Assembly: GCA_013399855.1 (NCBI GenBank)
Contig: VXAY01002187.1
Coordinates: 669,609 to 733,608, forward strand
Source: Oxyruncus cristatus
Taxonomy: Eukaryota; Chordata; Aves; Passeriformes; Cotingidae
Direction: 5' to 3'
DNA length: 64,000 bases
This document shows, piece after piece, positions 13,301 to 28,300 of this stretch. The translations under genes were made by a program, and so were the position numbers. The notes under the pieces are model-generated. The model saw only the letters and a program-made list of their open reading frames with translations, ran no database searches and was not told the DNA's origin. Every line of letters starts with the position of its first letter. Positions within the stretch are counted from its first letter, which is position 1.

Positions 13301-16300
13301 TTATGAAGTCTCACTTTTACACTGAAGCTACTCCATGCTGTACTAGCAAACTATGTCAGTGGAAGGCAGGAAGAGCCACTGGCATTTTTACCTAGGCTGT
13401 GTTATCACTTATACCTATCATATGCAGCCCTAGACACTGCTGGCTTCAGAGCCACCATCAACAGTGAGAGGAAGGAGCTGTGCCTAAACAAGTGTTTTGG
13501 TGGAACAGATATCAGAAGTGACTCCCCCAAGCATTTAGCTTGGTTTTTCTTAAACACATCATACAGTCCAAGTGCAGAGTCTGTCCTGGCAGCAGATCAT
13601 GGCTACTACCACTCCCAGCAGAAGAAACAGCATGGAGTTTGTGCATTAGCCTTTTACCGTGGATGCAGAGCAGCACTCAGAAAGACAGCTGAAGTCTCAC
13701 GTACTGCAAAATGACAGTATCACTGCACTTAGTCTGTTGGACACTCCACCAGCTTTGGTCCATACAATCATCCTGTGATGACACTGGGGATTGAGCTGAA
13801 GAACACGAGAAAAGCCACAACCAGTTGTACAGCCAGAAAGTAAGAGCTCTACAGAGCTAGCAGGTCAATCCATCATCCTCTCTCGCTTGCCAAAGAGGCA
13901 GTAGCTGTAATGCAAAGGTGGGACAAGTGACTCAAGAAAATGGACACATACATTATCCCAGGAATGGTCTTGCTTCCTAGGTACCAGTGAGTTAGAAATC
14001 TAATTTAGGCTACGACTCAGTCTTGTATATACTATCCCTAGTTATTAATATCCTGTGTAAATACCTGTGTCACTAGGTTATGCTACCACATGCAACAAAA
14101 ATGCCTTTTCCTGCTGTCAAAATCTCTTACATTGCATCTACATAACCTTCAATATTCACACCATGCCTGTGAGATGGCTTACCACAAATGCAACCGCAAC
14201 TCAGTCTATTACTTGCTTGTTACTTAAGGAAAAAAGGTTTTAGTTGATTATACTTCTGTAAATTTTAAATTAATGACTGTAAAGGAGGTGGAAGCTGACC
14301 TCTCTACAGCCAATATGCTAGCTAGATGATCAAAACTGTCTTGAACTATAGGCAAGAGGACAGAGTTTCCAACCTCCACTTAAAAGATGAACAATAGATC
14401 TTGTTTGTCCTTTAGTCCTGGGCATATTGCTTAATATTCCACAGCCATCAGGCACAATGAAGCAACCAGCCAGCTCAGTAATGGTGAGAGTCTCTCCTTC
14501 CTGTCCTGCTTTGGACAGAATTATCTTTCTGAGGAAGGACTTTGTCCCCATAGAACAAACATATGAAATAGCCACAGGGGTGCCATGTTTTCTTTTGCTT
14601 TTCTCTTTCTCTAAAGAATTAGTAATCCAAAATAAAAGCATGCCAATAAATTAGGAAATACAAACATATGCTGTAACTAAATAGCCTGCTGTCAAAACTA
14701 ACTGCAAAGAATGCAAGTAATTGTTTAGCTCCCCAGTTGGGCCTGATTCTGCATTGGGATCTCAAATTTGTTTTGGCATTTAAGAAATCAACATTGGTAG
14801 GACAGTTGCATGCAACATGTGGCCTGTAGAGCTAAATAAATACATCACATGTGAGATTTGTCCCAGTCGCCTCTTTGGAGACAGTATGAAGATCCTGCCT
14901 ATGAAAGTCAAAGAGAAAACCTAACGTGATCTCAAAGGACTCAAACCCTTGTAAAAATGGAAATAAGAGCTCTTCATTCAGAACCACACGAATGTGATAA
15001 AGCAAAATAGAGGGGGTAAGAGGGGAATTCAAAGCTTTTTAATAAACAAGCAAACTACACTGCTTGATTTTGAGTTCTTCATGGGTTGTGGGGTGTTTTT
15101 TTTCTTCCCTGCAAGGCAATTAAAGTACTTACTGATAGCTTTTTAGATGTATCCAGACAAATTCACATCTAACTGACAAACTTCAGCCTAACTTTCTCCT
15201 AGCTGCTTAGCAAGCATCTAGGTTAAGATGGGGATGAGAAATGACTGTTATTTACTACTATTGTATTATTAATCCCAAATGAGAAAAGAGTTTATCAGCA
15301 GCCATCTGGAGCAATGTAGTTTTCCCACAGCACTGCTGATGTTGCTTTTTTCTATTCTTAGCTCAACATAGGCGTAGATGATAGTGAGGGATCTCACTGT
15401 GCGCAAGCAGAAAGCCATGGTTAATTTATCCCACAGAGGAAATCATGCTGTGCTCTCAGACAGCTCCAGACATGGATCCTGTCTCAGACTGAGAAACCAG
15501 AAACTCTCAACTCTCAGTGACTGCTGTGGCACAGACTATTCCTGAAAGCAAAACTCACAGTAGTTGCAATGAAACAGATTTCCTTCTTTCATAACAAGTT
15601 TAAGGATTCAATTTTTCTCACCAAACCTTCTTCTTGTTAAAATAATACATCTACGGCCCACTTCTCTGCCAGACCCAGAGAGAAAAGCACCATCTTCAGC
15701 CTCTGGATTAAGCACAGGCACTTTCTTCTAGAGATAATTTATTTTTAACTCTTCAACTTAATGCAACACTGCTGTTCCATGAGGTCTGATTCCCAGAGTG
15801 CTACATCATGGACACATATACCACAGCTTCCAAAGATCATTCCTTAAACTGTGTGGATAAGGGCCCCAAAAGCCTGCATTATTAAACAATAAATATGCGT
15901 GTTTCAAAGTAATTCTCAATCCACTGCTAGACCATCAGGGGAAGAACATTTCTAAAACATGCAGTAGTCCAGCTCTCATGATTTGCCGGAGCCAAAGAAA
16001 ACTCAGATCTTAACAACCAGAAAACAAACTTCACTGAGGTCCCTCTGAACAAACAGGCTGCAGCGGGTCCTGTCTCAGGTTTTCCTTGTCCCAACAATAA
16101 CGGCATGGAAAAACAACATCTAGCTAGGCAGTGGTGCGGGGGACTGTGCTCAGGGGGAGTGTGTAGCTGCGTCTGGTGGATCAAGTCAAACACTTTCAAA
16201 TAAACAGGGGAGCTCTATTGACTTGTTTCATGTAGTGTCAGTCAGTGAGTGGCAACTCTTCCAGTGCAACAGAAAAAAAACCTTCAAAGACTTTTCCTGA

Positions 16301-19300
16301 ATTAAATCTTACTCCCACTGTGGCCCTATGTGATCTCCCAGCCCCCATGATGGATTTCAACAAATATTTTAGGTCTAGAGCAGAACCTCTTATTCAGCAG
16401 CTTACGATTTTACACCTTCTCTTACAGAACTATCTAGATTTTGTGTCCTACTGGGAGGTTCTAGTACCTGGTTAAAGCTGGCCTTGGCCTCAGAAGGACA
16501 TATGGAGAAAGGTAATGTGAAAGACTACAAGTGGATCAATTAAATTCTTGGGTAGATACTATTATCTCAATTGAATTTGTCTTAATTTAGTGCATTTCAC
16601 ATGTGATATGAAAGTATAAACGTTTTAAGTAACTCACCTTACTAGTTTTTTCAACTTAATTCACCTTCAATTCACCTTCAATTCCTCATCTATGTAAAAC
16701 CTGAAATGAGTTATGTTTCCAAAAAATTTAAAGGCTGGCACACTATGCCCAAAATATGCACAGATGTATGTTTATATCACAGAACAGCATCAAACTGTCT
16801 CCAGAACACAGCATATACATTGTTGTCTCCAAGGCAGCACAGTTATGAATCTTCCTATTTTACCCCATCTATAAGGCAGATTATCAACTTTAGATCCATA
16901 CTGACATCACTCTGCTGAATCCTGCCATCTCAAACGAAGCGTATTGTGTTTCCTGCCCCATGCACAGTGTACACACACAAGTGCTAAGGATTTACCTCTT
17001 CCCCTTATATCATGACCATGAGAATACATAGCAATGTTTTCTTCTCAACATTTGGAGAGATCATGAGCCACTACACTGCTTGATTTTGAAGGCCTGTTCC
17101 TGTTCCATAGAACTGGTGCCTTACAGAGGACGTAATTCAAAAAGGTACAAAAATTCAGGGGACAGTCAGTTTGACCCCAAATTGGCAGACTTTGTCTCGA
17201 TGTGTATGATTCATATTGTCTGGTGAACTACCAGCACCAGACCTTCAAAATGATGTTAGGTAATCTTTGAAATCCACAATGTAGTACTAAATCAATGTGA
17301 CAGGAAGCCTCTATGTCTTGATCTTACGTCATTTTCCAGTGCATCACCAAAGGCTGCTCAAAGAATAAAGGTTTGCTAACATGCACTCTGTTCTATGTCC
17401 AGCCTTTTCAGCAGACTGTTCTTGCCCTTTTATGTCTGCCTTTTCCCCACCCCTTTTCTGATGGTTTTGCTTTTTAGTTTTGTCTCTAACTGGCTATTTA
17501 TCATCTGTTACAGATGCATCTGTTTACTGCAATGGGTGAACAGTGGGTTGCCAAAAAGAGTTTTCTTTATGGATTTATTAACTCTAGAATTACGGAGTTT
17601 TCTATTAATCTAAGAATACCATCCAGAGGAAAACAGCTAGCAGATCCTACGCCTCCTAAAGCACCAGGCATTAAACTAAAGGTAGATGCTCAGATATTGT
17701 GGTTGGGTGTAGAATAACACTGGGAACTGGCACCAAGTTATTGTTTAACACCTCGGTCTGAACATTCCCAAATCATGACACACTTTCAAGGTGGAGCTTT
17801 TATCTCTGCAAGTATGTATTCACAGCCAGGAAAATGAGATGACAGCTTTACCTTCTTTAGCATACCTACTAAGCAAGTAAACTGCCTTTGCCTTTAAACA
17901 TTCACAAAATATATAAAAACGAGGGAGCAAATCTGTCTTATTGAACCCAGTGCAAAAACTCTCCTTTGTCTTCTACAGAGCATGGACAGAGAATGCTCTC
18001 AGATTATGAACATTTGTGCAGCATCCGCAATCCTCACCCTGAAAATGCTTCTTGGGTATTCCTTGCAGAATACAGTTTGCACTGCAGAATACAAAGCATT
18101 TAAGACACCCTTTTTAAAAATTCACTTTCTCTGGTTCTCATATTTAAAAGGACCTCATATTTAAAAGGACAGCCCTGAAAGCATGAGTTCATGTCAGCCA
18201 GAGAGACAGCCAGATGCCATATGTCTTAGAAGGATGACCTGTAGTCTCCACCCCAGCAGACAGCCGACTGCAATCTAACATTATTACTGAATGTCAGCAT
18301 TAGTGTATCCTTCCTGATGGTCATTTATGTGAGAACACGTGGCTCATATGCCTCTTTCAATCCCAGTTCTTTATGCATCAGAAACCACTGTTGTCATCTG
18401 ATATTCCAAACATTTTCCCTGTTTTCCTGCTCTGCATGATCCCCACTGCAATGTGATGGCTATGACTGCTCCGTTGTGAGGGGAACTGAGAGGGCCCAAG
18501 TCCTTTGAACTCTCAAGCACCTCAGATATCAAAAATCAGTCAGTCCAGATTTAACATTGGAACAAACAAACAACTTTGGGGCTCCTGCACCAGCTCCCAC
18601 TCTCCAGTCTCATGTGTCTCAGAGGATTCAGAGATGTGGCCATGGAAGTCCACGAGATTTAAGGAAAAAGAGAGAAAAAAAATGTTAGTAATTCTTCAGT
18701 TTTTACAATTATTCTGCATGAGTAAGACTGAGAAACAGGACGAGTCAATAATGTAACTTGGGGCTTTCCTTTCTGTAGTAACAGGAAGAATTACAATATA
18801 AGAGCCCGGCTCCTCATCTTGACTTGTTCTAGGACCAGTTATGCTTTTATGAGGAGCCAGCACTGCTTATGCAGTAGGACTACCTGCAAAAACACAGCTG
18901 TCCTGGGAAACCGCTTGTTCATAGCCCCCTGAGGGCACAGGAAACCTCTGCAAAGTGCTTAGACTCATATTGCTGCTCAGCTGACTCCTCAATAAGAGTA
19001 AAATACAAAATTTTAATACCAGGCTATTAAGGCAAATTATCACATCTTACTCAAAGAAGGCCAAAGATGACAGAAAGGGAAAGGACTCCCAACAGCTTCA
19101 TTAAAAATGTCATTGTACTCCTATTATATGACTAAGTTAGAGCTGCCTACCAAACTTCAGCCTGTGGTAAATAACGTAGCAATCAAGGTTTCAACACTAT
19201 TACCCTTTTTTCCCTTTTCCTTTAAAAATGCTCCTGGTTAATTTTGCACAAACAAGAAAAGAGGAACAGCACAGCAAGGCAAGAATAACTTGTGAGTAAA

Positions 19301-22300
19301 ACCAGATGAACGCTAACATATTTACATAGTGTAATGACTTCACTATTAATTCAAACAAACCCAGACCCCAATTCTCAGAAGAGAGAGCTGAGCACATGCA
19401 ATCCAGGAGGCAAGAACAGGGTGGCTTCAGACTACATTTATGTCTGAAGCCCCTGAGTTAGTAGAGACTGCTCTTAGTTTCAGTCTGCAATAGTCACTGA
19501 GGGACCATCTTTCATTCCAGACGTTGTACTCCAACTGCACCCTCTTCTCGATCTTATGGGCCCCTTTCCATTTTCAAGCAAGACTTCCTTCAGCGGTAGT
19601 GACCATAACACAGAAGAGACAGAACAGTAGAATTTCAGAAAAAAAAATTGTAGAAAAAGCCACTTAATGTCATAAAAATGAAAGAAAAAAGAGAAGGGAA
19701 AAAATTTCAGACTCACTATAGAGGACAGTCACTTCTTGACAAAGGCACCCAAAAACCCCCAAAAACTTCAAAGAGGAATAACCCTATGCAATTTCTGAAT
19801 TAAGCCAGAATGGACATTGCCCTATTCTAGTCATTGTCAGCATGCAATTACCTAGAATTCTGGCATTTAACACTGAATTAAGTGTAAATCTCTTCTCCAA
19901 CCTCAAAATAAGCTATTCTTCAGCTAAGACTTGTATTTATCCTCTTCGCTGCTACATTTTATTCTATCTTCTACACTTATGTTACTTATATTTTCAAGCA
20001 CTCTTTTCTTGTCTGAAAATAATATTCTTTATGTGGAATTATGGAATCTTTTCTTTGTTCCTAGATGTCTTGGATGTTGGTCAACAAAAAGTCGTTAAGA
20101 AGTTTAATCCTCTGTGTTTGGCACTACATCAGACTGAGAGCAATTTCTTTGTAACAGCCTTCGGAATAAATATCCACTAAAGGGTTTTTTTTTCCTTATG
20201 CTGGTCACCCACACTTTATAGTGGGTGGCCCTTTCATTTATCCCATTACTATATTTCCACTTCTAAAGCTAAGCCAGATGCAGCAACCCGATACTACTTT
20301 TCAGTTCACGCAACTTCATCGTAATGAAAACTTCCGTGTATATCTGATACTTGTTAGGAAAGGCAAAGAAACAGGAACCATGGTAATATTGCACCACCTT
20401 ATTGACAACTTTTATTCTGCATGAGTTGGAGTCTCATGCAGAATTAGCATGAGACTTCATGCCTCATTAGCAAGCATTTTTTGTGTTTAGATGCCTCAGA
20501 GCCTAAACATAGAGTCAACCTGTATCTGAACTCTTGTTGGTATTACTTGCACTATAACCTTGCCCCGAGGCAGTGTCTAGGTGTTATGCTTTCTTAAAAT
20601 TCTACATGATCAGTTCTTTAATTGCTAGATAGCCTACATAAGCAAGACCTACAAGGGCAGAAAAGATTTTAAGGGGTTTATTTAGTTGGTTTTGTCTGCC
20701 TTTTCTTTCTTCTTTATTCCTTCCTTTAAACAGATGGACAGAAGGCAGTGGAGTTTAAATGGCTTGGCCATGACAAGGCTACATAAGAAGTACCCAGTAC
20801 ACAAGTAATTTTCTTGAGCCTGCATCCATTTATCCATATGATTCTTTCTTTTTTTTCTGAATTTGTACCCTTCCTTTCAGACATGCTAATCATAAGTGAC
20901 TGTGTCTGTAACAATTATCTCCTCTACACAGAGATACAAACACAAATGAAGATGGCCATATTTATCAGCCAAGTAGGAAATAATGTAGTCCTACTTTCAA
21001 GAGATACCCGTGAAAGCATATTTTACATAAATAACTTTATTTCCTAAAGCATATTTTACAGACAAACTTAGTCTATTCACAACGGCCAAAAATTTCTTAG
21101 AGCTCAGGTATGGCTATGTGATTATGGCAAAGTAAGATTTCCTTCCTTAGCTAGAGTGTTTGCTGAAAGATATGAAGGAGATGTGATTTATAGTTCTCGC
21201 TATACTTCCCATGACACTCCAGGGGGGAAAAAAAGGAAAGGAAAGGAAAGGAAAAGGAAAAGGAAAAGGAAAAGGAAAAGGAAAAGGAAAAGGAAAAGGA
21301 AAAGGAAAAGGAAAAGGAAAAGGAAAAGGAAAAGGAAAAGGAAAAGGAAAAGGAAAAGGAAAAGGAAAAGGAAAAGGAAAAGGAAAAGGAAAAGGAAAAG
21401 GAAAAGGAAAAGGAAAAGGAAAAGGAAAAGGAAAAGGAAAAGGAAAAGGAAAAGGAAAAGGAAAAGGAAAAGGAAAAGGAAAAGGAAAAGGAAAAGGAAA
21501 AGGAAAAGGAAAAGGAAAAGGAAAAGGAAAAGGAAAAGGAAAAGGAAAAGGAAAAGNAGTTTGAATTAGATAAAAATATTTAGTAGTCTTGGGTAGTTCG
21601 ACTAGCAGCAGTGGAGTTATTCAGATTATTTATGTTATTCGTATGTTTATGCTTCTGATAACATAAGCACATCTTTTATAGTTTACTGTACACAAATCAT
21701 GATTCACCTCTTAGGCAATAGATTATTCTCCTAGTCAAAGGGCAACTAGGCAGAAAAGCAGACTAGACTGATGAATTAAAAGTACTTCATCACAGAAAAG
21801 TAACACGAGATCGTTTTCCTCAGTCATGAGGAGGGTATTTCCCAAGTCCCTTTCAGTTTCCTGCTCTTCTAATTCTCCAGGAGACAGGACTACTCAGAAT
21901 ACTTTGCAGTAGCAACAGGGAGACAGCACATTTCCCTGGCAAGGTGCCCTTTGTGCCCTGTCTTTAGCACTGTGCTCTGATGAGCACTTGGGCTTTAGGA
22001 TTTCTCTCCACCTGCACTGAACCAACAGTTATGTCTGTGGTGTTTGCACACCTGCCCTGCTGAAAGAGCTGCAAAACCCACCGGACAGCTCTTTGCATAT
22101 CCAAGTGTCTAAACTGACCTGAGTGTTTGCCTGTTTTGTGAAAACACAGAGGGAAAAAACCAAAACAAAATAGAAAATAAGACCTTTCCCACAGACCACT
22201 CAGACTCAAAAATTCCCATCGTCTTCAGAAGTTTCTCCCAAGTAGGAAAATCAGCCCATAGAGTAACTAAGCATCACTGTTTAAATGTTAAAGTGTTTCC

Positions 22301-25300
22301 TAAATTTGGTACATTTTCCTTGAAACCAATTCAAAGCATCTTATGGGATAGGAGCAAACAGCACTTTGCCTACTAAGAGTAGCTCTCTAAACTGAGGCAC
22401 TGGGGCACTACCTTGTTGCTACTTGCTGCCTCGTTAATTCAGGAATTTAGCTTCCTGGGAGTCATGCAAAATGATTACCAGAACACAGTGGAGAGGGGTG
22501 AAACATCAGCTTTTGCCATAATTTCCAAAGCCAGTCTCTTGCTGGCCTTCCTACATGCACAGGAAGGGAAGAGAGGAGAGAGGACATGACCTTCGTTGTG
22601 CTTTGCTGCTACAACTTCACATTCTGACCCCTGTCCAGGGTAGAATTGCCCCTCCCTTGAAATGCTGAAATGCCATTTTCAGTGGTATTCATTTTCCTTG
22701 GTATCAGTGGCACAGATCTGGCATCAGCTTCTACTGCAGCCTGCTTCACAGGTGATAGTGCTCCACATGCACTAACAAAGTGGTATGGCAAAGCCTAAAG
22801 AAAGGAGGAATGAGTCCCTCCACTCTCAATGCCTGCAGCAGAAGGAATAGCTGCTCCAGAGTCCCAGTTCCCACTGTGGAAGCTGCTGCTCTGAGCACTC
22901 CCATAAAGGCTGCTTGAAAGCCTGGACTCTCTGACCCCGCGCTAGAGTTACGCTGTTACAAATTAATCTACTTTGGACATACATAGGGTATGGTGCATAG
23001 CAAACAGCACCTTATTCCTGAAAACGCATAATTGGTCGTTTAGGTGAACTGTTCTCATTGTAATCAGTAAAACCTCATGTAAACGTGACACTTCAGGACA
23101 TGGCCTGAAGGCAAAACCTTAAAGGCTTAACAGCTAGAATATATGTATATTGCAGAGAGGTAAGATTTATCATAAAGGAAAAAACATATATTTACATCAG
23201 TATAGGTTAAATGATCAGTCAAAATTCTTGGTTTGAGGGTATCAGGCTATCTTGAGCTGCAACAATAGGGTATATGAATTACTTAATACTTCATGCAAGT
23301 TTTAGATAGCAGATGGTATACTTACAAGATTTCATCTAATATATTTATCCAGGTTTACTTAATAGAAGAGATTTTTTTTCTCAATTAAACCAGTAATAAT
23401 CATGCTGAAGCCAAAGGCTGACTGTATGAAAGAGTGTGAGCAGGGATACTGAGAAGCCCCTCAGTAGACTGTCACACAAGTGTACTGTTTATCAGTTAGG
23501 CCTATGTATACCTCAGGATATTTCTTGAACATGAAATACAACTTCTTTGGTATTTCAACATTTTTCTAGCACATTCTGAGAGAACATAGTAATTCTGCTC
23601 CAAAACATCCCTTTCCAAATCTTTTCTTATTTTATTTCATCTTAGATTAATGAGACTTACACGCTTGATCATGAGCCCTGGAAAAATAAAGGAAGAAACA
23701 CATGCTAGTACACTTAGTCCATTTTTCTTTAAACAGATGACAAAGTTGGTCTACACACACCTTACAATCACTGACCTATATTTCTCCTCTGTATTTTTAA
23801 GTCCTCACTACAAAACTCAGCAAAGGCAGATCGAAGGCACTGACAAATATTAGCATTAGCAGCAGTGCCACAATCTGTCACACCACTTAAACCCAGCTGT
23901 TTGTAGAGTGATGGCCAGTAGGGACTGCATGCTGGGAGCAAAATACAAATGCCTGGATCCTCCCCAGCACCTCTTCCAGCTATTTATACAAAACTTTGAT
24001 GACCTTCTTTCCTTGTTTCTTTTCAGTGTCAGCTGCTTTTTACTCATGGCTAAGCCACAGTTGTTTACAATACACCAAAAGTCCAAGTTAATGATCTTAG
24101 AGTCTTCGAGTCTAAGCACATCTGGTCTGGAACTGAGACTCTGTCCTAGGCCCATCTTTCGCATAAATACACACACATCTAAATGGAAAAACACCCTGTG
24201 TGTTACAGATTTGCTAAGGAACGTGTGGCAGTACCCTTATCATTCCTATCGAGTGTAACTCAAGAACGACTTAAAAAGTTCAAAAGAAAAGCAGCAAACT
24301 GCTGTTTAGATGAGACTCCATTAGGCAGAACTCTGTTCATGACTCTCCCACTGTTTTTATTAGCAAGCTACATGAATAACAGTGAAGCTATTTGTACAGC
24401 GCTCATCAGGCTGGGTGCAGGCTCCTGCCCTGCCAGAGAGCTCTTTTAGATGTTCAACCCAGTACTGCTGTTATCTGCTCTGTGAGAAAAAAACATGATG
24501 CAAATGAATGCAAATTTTGTGTCTGGCCAACAAAGGGGTTTTCCCAGACAAAATCAGAATGAAGATTTAAAGTTACTTGGTGAATCAAAAGGCTAAAAAG
24601 CCATGATCTTATAATGTCTCCCTAATGTGAGTAGTCCTCACAGTGATCCCATGGTTTCACTGGGCTTCAAAATAGATTTACTCATTACAGACTTAGAACA
24701 TGAGTCAAGATTTCAAGAGCAGGTCATCAATACATGACAACATAAAACTATTGAAATGTAAATTTTGAGTTAGTTGGAAGCATTCACTTTCAGTTTTTTT
24801 AGAGCAACTTGGACAAACTTTTGAAAAGAGGCATGGAAATGGTCAGGTTTATTCACGGAGAAGCTAAGACCACATCTGTCAATTTTTCTGAAGCACCACA
24901 TCCACTCATCCATATACCTAATAATGTCACGGTCTGACAATACCCTCAAAAATCCATTTTGTATGACTGAAATGAAACACTTTCAAAGCTTAAATAATCT
25001 GCTTTTGTAGACAAACCGAGTCTATGAATATATGTCATTAGACCATTGCTGCATTCAGAAAAAGCAGCTTTAGAGCACTCCATAAATCTACTTCTGCTTC
25101 CTCTGAGCAAAACCTGTTCCAATTTCAGAGTTAAGACTCCAGTTCAGTACTACAGACCAAACACATCTGAGAGAATAAACCAGACTACTTTTTGATCCTA
25201 AGCTTTTCTCCATTGGCAATTATGGCTGAGACAGTGCTTACATTTAGGCTGCTCCATACAACCACCAAACCTACTCCAGAAAATGACCTTGACTAGCTAC

Positions 25301-28300
25301 AGAGTGTCCTTCACATGTGGCCCCATTGATCCTGATGGGATTATTGATTGAAGGTTTTTGTCCTAAAGGAAGTATAACAGGAGTTTTATATTTTGAATAT
25401 CAGGCTGCTTGTGCTGAAATAGGAAACACCTGCAGGTTTGTAGTCAAGCCCCACCTGAGGAGGGGGCACCACCCCCATCACCTACTGTCAGATCTAACTT
25501 CAGTGCAGAGTGTTGCTCCTCCACAGGTCCCTGCTGGATGCCTTCCTGTGGATCACACAGGAACTAACATGCTTCAGAATACACACGTTATCTCGAAAAC
25601 CCCACCACTTTTTACTGAAGAGTTTGAAAGAAACAGGACTACTGAAAGGCTAACAGCAGTCTGACACGGATTCCCGAAAAATCTCCAAGCATCACAAGCA
25701 GGAAAAAACTTCTTTAAAAAAAAAAAAAATCTGCTTTTTTAGGATGGTCTTGGGAGTAAGATACTAGCAAGGAAAAACAGCAACAAAAAGTACTAAGAAG
25801 CAGACATAGAGGTACAATTTAGAGACTGGTCTGCATCCAAAACCAGGACTGGTGAGCATCGTGAGCCAGCCAGGCTGTTGCAGGTTCTCCATAAATGCTG
25901 ACTTGATCAGGATTTCAAGGGAGGGAGACATAAATATACTTCCATGCTTGGAAAATGTACTGCCTATAAAAAAAGCATTGATGAGTTCATTTTAAATATT
26001 CATTTGCTTATCTAGATGAATATACATGAATATATAGGAGAGATATAACATGGGACCATGCTGGTGTATGGCAAATGATAACAGAATATAACAGCAACTA
26101 CATAATTTGCCAGCATCATTATAACCATGTTATATCTGCTTATAATTTTCTTCTACTGAGAGGCAGCAGAGAAACCTTGGTTAGAGACAAGACCTGTTCT
26201 AAGCGAAGTAGAAATAGGAATCTAGTGCAAACATCAGAAAAGTTCAAATGCAGCTCTGCAGTGGATTTACAAAGAGCTGAATGAGGTCCAAAGCCTTTTA
26301 GGATATGTCAAAAAAATCAAATTAAAACCACAGCTATTCCAACAAGCAACGCTGTATGCACTTACATATTGCCTATTGGTATACCTGCCGTGTAAGAATT
26401 TAGTTTAGTTAACCTAATTAGGAAACTCTTAATTTAGGTTTTATTTGCTTCTCCCTTTTGAAAACAGCTTACTATATTCCTTTTTTCCTTTTATGGGCCA
26501 CCAAATTACATGTGACCAAATGTACCTATTTAGTGAAAATGGGTTCCATTAGTATGTAATCTTACACTTGCATTGTTTTCTTCTAAAGGAAAATAATGGA
26601 GAACAGGTGGTGATGTTTAGCATCAGGCTCCTGTTTCTAGAATTACGATCTACTGGGAGCCACCAGCAATCTCTGAAAGCTGTCGTAAGTGCTCGGAACT
26701 AGTATGATCCAGAGCACACTCAATACATTAAAGCTTCTTTTTGAAAATTTAAGTAGGTGTGACAGGAGAAAACTGGCTGAATGGTGCAGGGATTCTAACA
26801 TGTCCCTGCAAAGGGTCATGATTTCCTTCTGCATCCCACAATAAATAACTCAAGCTGGCCTCCATTTCCACAGCAGAAATTAGACATTTAAAAAATTCAA
26901 ATAGGTACCATATGCACTATAAACCTTTCTGGTTTAGCATTCAAATGCATGCTCATTCGCATTGTTGGAAAATATGGGATTTAAATTCTCCTAGAAGAAC
27001 TTCGAGCAGCTCCTCCTTTACACTATTTATTCTTTACTCCATGCCACAAAAACAGCAGTGCCAATAAGTATCGCCTTGATGTAGTTTGAAAACCTACTGA
27101 TGTCACACGGCATGAGTAGTTTTACCCAGTGAGACACAAAACGACGTGTCAAATGGGTATTTCTTTATTTTAGCAATCCCACCCTTACTTTACCAAGTAG
27201 GAAGTGGTTTAGAAGTAATTCTATATAACCAACTGTATTTCCCAATGAGTTCTCATGATAAACGCAAGACAGAAACACCAGCCACGAGATCTGTCTAGAC
27301 AAAGAAGCAAGTATTATAGCCATGTCTTAAAATTTGGCTCCGAAGCTGAGGAACAGGACAAAGACAGCACATACTTATAAGGCAGTTTCAACTGACATAC
27401 AATTTTACAAAAATACACATGGAAGGCTGGCTGGCTGCCCTAGCTACTGCTATATATTAGATATGCCAAGATGCACACTTATAGGAGGAAATAACTAATG
27501 CATGTTTGGTTTGTGCTGTTTTAGTTTGGGAAGGATAGGAGTTAAAAGAATATAAAGTTATTTGCAGGGCCAGATTTTCTGTCGGTGGAAATTGGCAATT
27601 TCCCACCAATCTCCACAGGAGTTTGTCAAGTAGTACCAAATTGTTAGATTGTACTGAACAATCAAGATTTCTTGCACAGTTATACAAGATCAATATTGCA
27701 TTAATCATTACTATGGTTATTTCTTTTGGGGGACCCTAGTGAAAGTCAAAGTGATCCCTGCAAGTTGAAATTAGTTTATGCTAGGCTATCTTCAATAGGC
27801 CTTGGGGCAGAACATATGTACCTTAACCACCTTTAGTGCCACCTGTGTTAGCTTTTCCCTGAAACAGAAGGCAGTGTGATGAGCCGCAACTGTATAGGAA
27901 TCATATTCTGATTCAAAAGTGCTCAGGAAATTCTTTCATTGCTTCTGGTTTTCCTCAAAGTCCTGATGGAGTGACTGGGAGAGACAGAAAAAGGCAACAG
28001 TGGGAGGGGAAAGAGGATGGCAAATACTATATTTTTTCTTGTCATTGTGCTAAAAAAACCAAGTTTTTTCTCTCCATCTGAAGTCAGCTCGCTAAAGTAA
28101 GGGATTGTGTTATATTGTGCCATCAGATCCATCTAAAATCACCCGTTTTCTGAATTTCCTTAACACAGTAAATATTTCCACTCATTTATCACTCCCATTA
28201 ACCTGAATCCAGCTAAATGACTGAAATCTTCTCTAGCATGTACATCAAAAGCAAAATTTTTGACCAAAAGACAATCACAAAAAAATTATTATTGTTAATG

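Noticed and set aside
21156..21569. Open frames of 117-137 codons made of Lys-Arg or Gly-Lys repeats
   Set aside because: They are translations of the GGAAAA hexamer array, whose period of six keeps frames open. No start context or non-repeat domain supports a protein.
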